Shown piece after piece: positions 5,842 through 9,676 of a DNA stretch of 9,676 bases. Source of the stretch: Polyangiaceae bacterium (GTDB lineage Bacteria; Myxococcota; Polyangia; Polyangiales; Polyangiaceae). The position numbers were made by a program, and so were the translations under genes. The stretch lies in the NCBI GenBank assembly GCA_025936205.1, contig JAICTU010000355.1, positions 1 to 9,676 on the forward strand, in the 5' to 3' direction. Every line of letters begins with the position of its first letter. Positions within the stretch are counted from its first letter, which is position 1. A model generated the notes under the pieces. The model was given only the letters and a program-made list of their open reading frames with translations. It did no database searches and was not told the origin of the DNA.

Positions 5842-6507
5842 TTGAAGGTAGCCCTCCGGCAGCTGCGTCACAGCTATGGGCCGCACGCGACGCGTGCGGC
5901 CTTGGCCGTCCATGAGCTCGACGTGCCCTCACAGGCGAAGCTGTGCCTGATCGGCAGCTCCGGCTCGGGCAAGACCACGCTGCTCAACATTCTCGCCGGC
6001 GTGCTGGCACCCGCGGCGGGCAAGGTCGAGATCGCCGGGCAAGACCTGTTTGCGCTGTCGGAGTCCCAGCGCGATCGCTTTCGCGCGCAGCACATCGGCT
6101 GTGTGTTCCAGACTCTGAACCTGCTGCAGGGCCTGAGCGTGCTCGAGAACCTGACGCTGGCACAGCGCTTTGCCGGCATCCACAGCGCTGCTGCACGGCG
6201 CAAGGGACTGGAGCTGCTGGAAACGCTTGGACTCGCGGAGCGAGCGCGCGCGCGGCCCTCACAGCTCTCGCTCGGTGAACAGCAGCGAGTCGCGATCGCG
6301 CGGGCAGTGTGCAAGGGCCCGGGGCTGGTGCTGGCGGATGAGCCCACGGCCAGCCTCGACGATCAGAATGCCTTTGCTGCCATCGATCTGCTGCTCGAAA
6401 GCAGCCGCCAGAGCACGCTGATCCTCGCCACGCACGACGCGCGGGTGCGCGAGCGCTTCGAAACAGTTTGTTCGCTCGCGGAGCTCGCGGCCGCGCGGAG
6501 CGACTGA
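5842..6507 (+). CDS. ABC transporter ATP-binding protein, LolD/MacB type
   Basis: This cytoplasmic ATPase should drive the permease encoded 4 bp downstream. It has 221 residues, typical for the LolD/MacB/FtsE group. Motifs in order are Walker A GSSGSGKTT (38-46), Q-loop Q90 (CVFQTLNLL), signature LSLGEQQR (142-149), Walker B LVLADEP (162-168, catalytic E167) and H-loop H198 (ATHD). The signature has Leu where LSGGQ has its first Gly, a variation I take to be subfamily-specific rather than inactivating, because all other motifs are intact. The start is TTG at 5842. No ATG, GTG or TTG occurs in frame between it and the hppA stop, and the protein opens directly into the usual first strand. The GGGGGG tract upstream is a poor ribosome binding site. 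The substrate cannot be read from the ATPase; the DUF3299 neighbour suggests metal, perhaps zinc, handling. Confidence 0.92.
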   Translation: MKVALRQLRHSYGPHATRAALAVHELDVPSQAKLCLIGSSGSGKTTLLNILAGVLAPAAGKVEIAGQDLFALSESQRDRFRAQHIGCVFQTLNLLQGLSVLENLTLAQRFAGIHSAAARRKGLELLETLGLAERARARPSQLSLGEQQRVAIARAVCKGPGLVLADEPTASLDDQNAFAAIDLLLESSRQSTLILATHDARVRERFETVCSLAELAAARSD

Positions 6508-6511
6508 GCCC

Positions 6512-7834
6512 ATGCGCGCTTACCAGCTGATCCTGCGCAATGTGTCGCAACACCGCCTGAGTTCGGCGCTGACGGTGCTCAGTGTCGCGCTGGGAGCGCT
6601 CCTGCTCAGCGCGATCCTGCTCCTGCGCGCTGCCACGGAAAACAGCTTCTTCGGGCCGAGCCGCGGCTTTTCACTGGTGGTGGGGCCGCCAGGCTCGCGG
6701 CTGGAGCTGGTTTTGAACACGATCTTTCAGATCGGTCAGAGCCCGGGGCTGCTCGCCTACGACGCCTTCGAGGAGCTCGAAAAGAACCCCTCGACCGAGC
6801 TGGCGGTTCCGTACGCGGTCGGTGACGCCTTTCGCGGCTTCCGCGTGGTCGGCACCTCCGACGGCTTCTTCTCGCCCAGGTTTCCCTATCCCGCCGCGGC
6901 CGCGACAGCGGACAAGTTCAGCGCGGGCCGGCCCTTTCGCTTCGACGCCGCCGCCTTGCGGGCACGGCTCGATGAGCTTGCGGCGGGCACGCGCGCGGAG
7001 GCTGGCGCGACCGGCGGCGCCGCGCTGGCAGCGCCGGAGCTGGGTGTGGCGGAAGCCGTACTTGGTGCGAACGTAGCCCGACGGCTCGACATCCGGCTCG
7101 GCGATCAGATCGAGCCAACCCACGGCGTGGACGGCGCCGGCGTCGCGCACGAGCACGCGCAGCTCTGGACGGTGGTGGGCATTCTCGAGCGCAGCGCCAC
7201 GCCCATCGACGATCTGGTCTTGATCAATCTGGATTCGTTCTTTCGCATTCCCGATCACCGCGGCGGCATCATCCCGGAGAGCGGTAAGCCCGCCATCTCG
7301 GCGGTGGTGCTGTTCCCCAAGCCGGGCGTGCACAAGGCGCTGTTGCTCGGGCAGCTCAACAAGCGCACTCAGCTGCAGGTGGCCGACGTGGATGGGGAGG
7401 TGCGGCGCCTGTTGCACATTGTCGGCAATGTCGATCGGGTGTTTTTCGTGATCGCCGCCCTGGTCGTGTGGATCGGCGTGGTCTCGGTCGCCGTGGGCAT
7501 CTACAACACGCTCGCGGCCCGCCAGCGTGAGCTGGCGATCTTGCGCATCCTGGGCGCGCGGCGCCGGACCTTGTTCGGCATGCTCGTGGGAGAAGCCACG
7601 CTGCTCAGTGCCTTGGGCGGGGCGCTCGGACTATTGCTCGGACATCTACTGGTGGCGGCCGGGGCCGGACTGATCGAACAAAGCTCCGGCGTGAGACCGC
7701 GCCCGTGGCTGCTGTTGCCGGAGGAGGCCCTGGCGTATCTGCTCTTGGTGGCGGCTGGCGCGCTCTCGGGTCTGCTGCCTGCCACCCGAGCCTACCGGAG
7801 CGACGCCGCCGCGAACCTGGCGCCGCTGTCCTGA
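6512..7834 (+). CDS. MacB/FtsX-type ABC transporter permease
   Basis: This inner-membrane permease pairs with the ATPase just upstream. It has 440 residues and four expected helices: about 18-42, 310-333, 355-385 and 400-425. A large periplasmic MacB-like domain of about 260 residues lies between helices 1 and 2. Family marks are the N-terminal amphipathic segment (RNVSQHRLSSALTVLSVALG), the periplasmic stretch VLGANVARRLDIRLGDQI followed by a His-containing loop (HEHAQLWTVVGIL), and the FtsX cytoplasmic loop ARQRELAILRILGARRRTLF (about 335-355) that contacts the ATPase. MacB-type systems are usually mechanotransmitters acting on periplasmic lipoproteins or peptides rather than classical importers. 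The ATG at 6512 follows the ATPase stop by 4 nt, with GGAG at 6497-6500. The next gene starts 13 bp after the stop. Substrate unknown. Confidence 0.92.
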   Translation: MRAYQLILRNVSQHRLSSALTVLSVALGALLLSAILLLRAATENSFFGPSRGFSLVVGPPGSRLELVLNTIFQIGQSPGLLAYDAFEELEKNPSTELAVPYAVGDAFRGFRVVGTSDGFFSPRFPYPAAAATADKFSAGRPFRFDAAALRARLDELAAGTRAEAGATGGAALAAPELGVAEAVLGANVARRLDIRLGDQIEPTHGVDGAGVAHEHAQLWTVVGILERSATPIDDLVLINLDSFFRIPDHRGGIIPESGKPAISAVVLFPKPGVHKALLLGQLNKRTQLQVADVDGEVRRLLHIVGNVDRVFFVIAALVVWIGVVSVAVGIYNTLAARQRELAILRILGARRRTLFGMLVGEATLLSALGGALGLLLGHLLVAAGAGLIEQSSGVRPRPWLLLPEEALAYLLLVAAGALSGLLPATRAYRSDAAANLAPLS

Positions 7835-7839
7835 AGGAG
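7834..7839 (+). promoter_or_regulatory. Shine-Dalgarno AAGGAG that decides the DUF3299 gene start
   Basis: AAGGAG ends 8 nt before the ATG at 7848. An in-frame GTG at 7839 would overlap this site itself, so ATG 7848 is the better start. The site overlaps the last base of the permease stop codon, which fits coupled translation. Confidence 0.8.
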
Positions 7840-7847
7840 TGCCGGTC

Positions 7848-8756
7848 ATGAACGAGCCACAATCCAGACCCCATCGTTTGCGCTGGAGCACCCTGGCCGA
7901 AGTGCTGGCGCTCGGCGCCGGCTGCGTGGTGCTCTTCTACTACACTTGTCGCGACGACTCCGATCGGCCCTCGCCCGAGCGCAGCGCGCGCGTGTTCTCG
8001 GCGCCGCGCGATCCCGCTGCTGCCGGGAGCTCGGACGCCGAGCGCAGCCGGCGCGAAATCGAGCTCTGGTTCACCGGGATTCTCACGGGCGTCGCCACCG
8101 GCGGGGTCCAGGAAGAGCAGCGTTCCGAGATTCAGCACCACCTGCTGCAGGTGCTGGAACAGCGCGGCTCAGGCCGCCCGGAAACGCGCGCCAACGCGGC
8201 CGGTATGATCGTCCAGCAGCTGTTCGATCGAGCGAAGCTCGCAAGTGTGACACCGGAGCTGAGCGGACGTCAGCGCGCGGCGATTCAGGCCATGGCGCGC
8301 GAGATGACGCGTCAGCTGCTGCTGCTCGCGGTGGGAGCGTCTCCCGGGGCGGATGCGCTACCGATCTCGCTGCCCGAGGGCTACACCAAGCTCGACTGGA
8401 AGCACATGGGAGGTTTCCGCTACGTCGAGGGCGGCGAGCTCCCTCCCGACATCCGCGCTCTCGACGGCAGCAATGTTGGCGTCGCAGGTTTCATCTTGAC
8501 GCTCGGGGAGACCGAGCGGATGCACGAGTTCATCCTGCTCGAATCACTCTGGGGCTGCTGCTTCGGAGCCGTGCCGGAGCTCAATCAGACGATTGTGGTG
8601 CGACTCGCTCCGGACCGCGCGTTCGACTACACGGGGGCGCCCGTATTGATCACGGGCAAGCTGGAGGTGGGCGAGGAAAAACAGGGGGGCTTCGTGGCCA
8701 GCCTGTATCGCATCGTCGACGCCACGGCAGCTCCGCTCGAGGCTCCGCGCAAGTGA
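7848..8756 (+). CDS. Membrane-anchored DUF3299 protein, partner of the ABC transporter
   Basis: The protein has 302 residues from the ATG at 7848; a GTG at 7839 would add three. A hydrophobic segment at about 18-34 (EVLALGAGCVVLFYYTC) is probably an uncleaved anchor, since neither cysteine sits in a good lipobox. Residues 60-165 are mostly helical and charged and I do not recognise them. The C-terminal 110 residues (about 180-290) match DUF3299: DWKHMGGF, then VGVAGFILTL, then HEFILLESLWGCCFGAVP with C237 and C238, then NQTIVVRL, then GKLEVGE and YRIVD. The vicinal cysteines are typical of one DUF3299 branch and could bind metal or be redox-active (inference). Its biochemical role is unknown. 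As I recall, DUF3299 genes sit beside MacB-like ABC genes in zinc-responsive operons such as P. aeruginosa PA4063-PA4066 and V. cholerae zrg, so a role in zinc handling is plausible. Confidence 0.8.
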   Translation: MNEPQSRPHRLRWSTLAEVLALGAGCVVLFYYTCRDDSDRPSPERSARVFSAPRDPAAAGSSDAERSRREIELWFTGILTGVATGGVQEEQRSEIQHHLLQVLEQRGSGRPETRANAAGMIVQQLFDRAKLASVTPELSGRQRAAIQAMAREMTRQLLLLAVGASPGADALPISLPEGYTKLDWKHMGGFRYVEGGELPPDIRALDGSNVGVAGFILTLGETERMHEFILLESLWGCCFGAVPELNQTIVVRLAPDRAFDYTGAPVLITGKLEVGEEKQGGFVASLYRIVDATAAPLEAPRK

Positions 8757-8785
8757 TCAGCGCGAGTAGCCCGTGCGAGAGCTCC
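8757..8785. other. Short convergent gap without a visible terminator
   Basis: Only 29 bp separate the convergent stop codons. The stretch has the short palindromes TGATCA (8754-8759) and GAGCTC (8779-8784) but no GC stem followed by a T-run on either strand. Termination is either Rho-dependent or happens inside the opposing gene. Confidence 0.6.
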
Positions 8786-9676
8786 TCAGGTGCGGCCAGG
8801 CCAGGCGTGCACGTGCTGCGCGTCGCAAGCAGCTTCGGCCCCGGGCAAGCTCGCTTGAAGCCAACCGCGTACACCGTTCTGCCAGAGGTCTTGCGCCAGG
8901 CACGCGGAGAGCGCCAGCAGCAACGTCCAGCGCGCGGGCCCGGGTAGCAGCGCGGACAGGCTGGCATCGCCGCAGCGATCCCACAGTATGCCCAGTGCGA
9001 GCGCCGCTGCCCCGAGCGCAGCCACGAGTGACTGTGCTCGCGCTCGGTGGGGCGGAGCGGCGCCCAGGGCGCGGGCAAGGGGAGCGAACAGCAGCACAGC
9101 CCCCGCCGCGACACCGGGGACGCCCTGACTCACCAGCACGGCGGCGAGGGGGGCCGCCGCCGGAGCGCTGGCGTAGGCCAGGGCTGCCGCGACGAGCGAC
9201 CACCCCAGGCGCGTGGGTGTTGCGAGTGCGCCGCCCACGCCGCCATGAAAAGCGGCAGCATAGGTCGCCGCCAGCAATCCCAGCAGGGTCCAGCCCGCGA
9301 GCTGGGTGACGCCGCGCTGCAGCGCGGCCCGCAGCCGTGGTGCGCGTGTACTGGCGGCCGCGACGCGGAGATCGAGCAACGCCCGCCCGGCCAGCCCGAG
9401 GCAGAGCCAAGGTGAGAGCTCCAACGCGAGCTGCAGCAGGCGCTGGAGCAGCTCCATCACGCCTGGCCCGTCATCACCGTCGAGTGCGACGATCAGGATG
9501 AACGCCGCGGCCCCCGCTCCCAGGTCCAGCGCGCGCTTCGCCAGAGAACGCCGCGGGGGCTGGAGCAGCGGAGCGCCGGCTGCGCCGGCGTCACTCTCCG
9601 CCAGGCCTTCGTGCGCAACGATGTGCACCAGTACGCCCGCGGCGATGGCGTCAGCCCAGCCGTGCAGATCGTGCCA
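8786..9676 (-). CDS. Polytopic membrane protein, possible ZIP-like/ArsP_2-like metal permease (5' end outside window)
   Basis: The frame stays open from the right window edge (16 codons beyond the first possible internal start, a GTG at 9628) to TGA at 8788-8786, giving 296 visible residues. It begins in a hydrophobic segment with His residues (ADAIAAGVLVHIVAHEGLAE). A helix (AGAAAFILIVALDG) and about five more hydrophobic segments follow. LALELSPWLCLGLAGRALL resembles the first helix of ArsP_2/SO_0444-type permeases (PF03773). The stretch with APAAAPLAAVLVSQGVPG falls where those proteins carry their Cys-Ser-Cys-Gly motif, but no cysteine is present. The tail CDAQHVHAW could bind metal. My best reading is the end of a ZIP-like domain fused to a degenerate permease domain, but this rests on remembered patterns. 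That it is a multi-pass membrane protein is clear. It converges with the DUF3299 gene. Confidence 0.5.
   Translation of the reverse strand, partial: WHDLHGWADAIAAGVLVHIVAHEGLAESDAGAAGAPLLQPPRRSLAKRALDLGAGAAAFILIVALDGDDGPGVMELLQRLLQLALELSPWLCLGLAGRALLDLRVAAASTRAPRLRAALQRGVTQLAGWTLLGLLAATYAAAFHGGVGGALATPTRLGWSLVAAALAYASAPAAAPLAAVLVSQGVPGVAAGAVLLFAPLARALGAAPPHRARAQSLVAALGAAALALGILWDRCGDASLSALLPGPARWTLLLALSACLAQDLWQNGVRGWLQASLPGAEAACDAQHVHAWPGRT

Noticed and set aside
8773..9309. Plus-strand frames opposite the right-edge membrane protein
   Set aside because: Products are Arg/Ala/Pro-rich without domains, while the minus frame gives regularly spaced hydrophobic helices.

Overview
The window is GC-rich and densely packed. 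It looks like a chromosome segment from a myxobacterium-like (Myxococcota/Polyangia-type) Gram-negative bacterium. That placement is inferred from the base composition, a TonB with a ten-proline tract and a Gly-Gly-Val repeat, a TPR lipoprotein sharing an operon with TonB/ExbB/ExbD, and a divergent membrane pyrophosphatase. No tRNA, rRNA, CRISPR array, IS element or integrase was seen.

Left arm (1-2952, minus strand): an operon read leftwards, TPR lipoprotein -> tonB -> exbB -> exbD, with exbD cut by the window edge. The last two genes overlap by 4 bases. Together they encode a TonB-ExbB-ExbD complex, which uses the inner-membrane proton gradient to energise outer-membrane transport or related envelope work, plus a probable envelope-anchored TPR partner. 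The lipoprotein signal peptide contains four perfect copies of a 15-bp repeat.

Centre (2953-3302): a divergent intergenic region. It carries a candidate sigma70-type promoter for the left operon, several small hairpins or palindromes, and a strong Shine-Dalgarno sequence that fixes a TTG start for the right-hand operon.

Right arm (3303-8756, plus strand): hppA, then three tightly spaced genes for an ABC ATPase, a MacB/FtsX-type permease and a membrane-anchored DUF3299 protein. HppA keeps the catalytic residues of proton-pumping pyrophosphatases in a strongly altered background. It carries the lysine associated with K+ independence and best fits the divergent H+-PPase subfamily. The ABC/DUF3299 trio resembles zinc-responsive operons known from Pseudomonas and Vibrio.

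Right edge (8786-9676, minus strand): a convergent, 5'-truncated polytopic membrane protein. I read it tentatively as the tail of a ZIP-like domain fused to a degenerate ArsP_2/SO_0444-type permease. If so, the right end of the window is a metal (probably zinc) handling locus. This is the part most worth following up.
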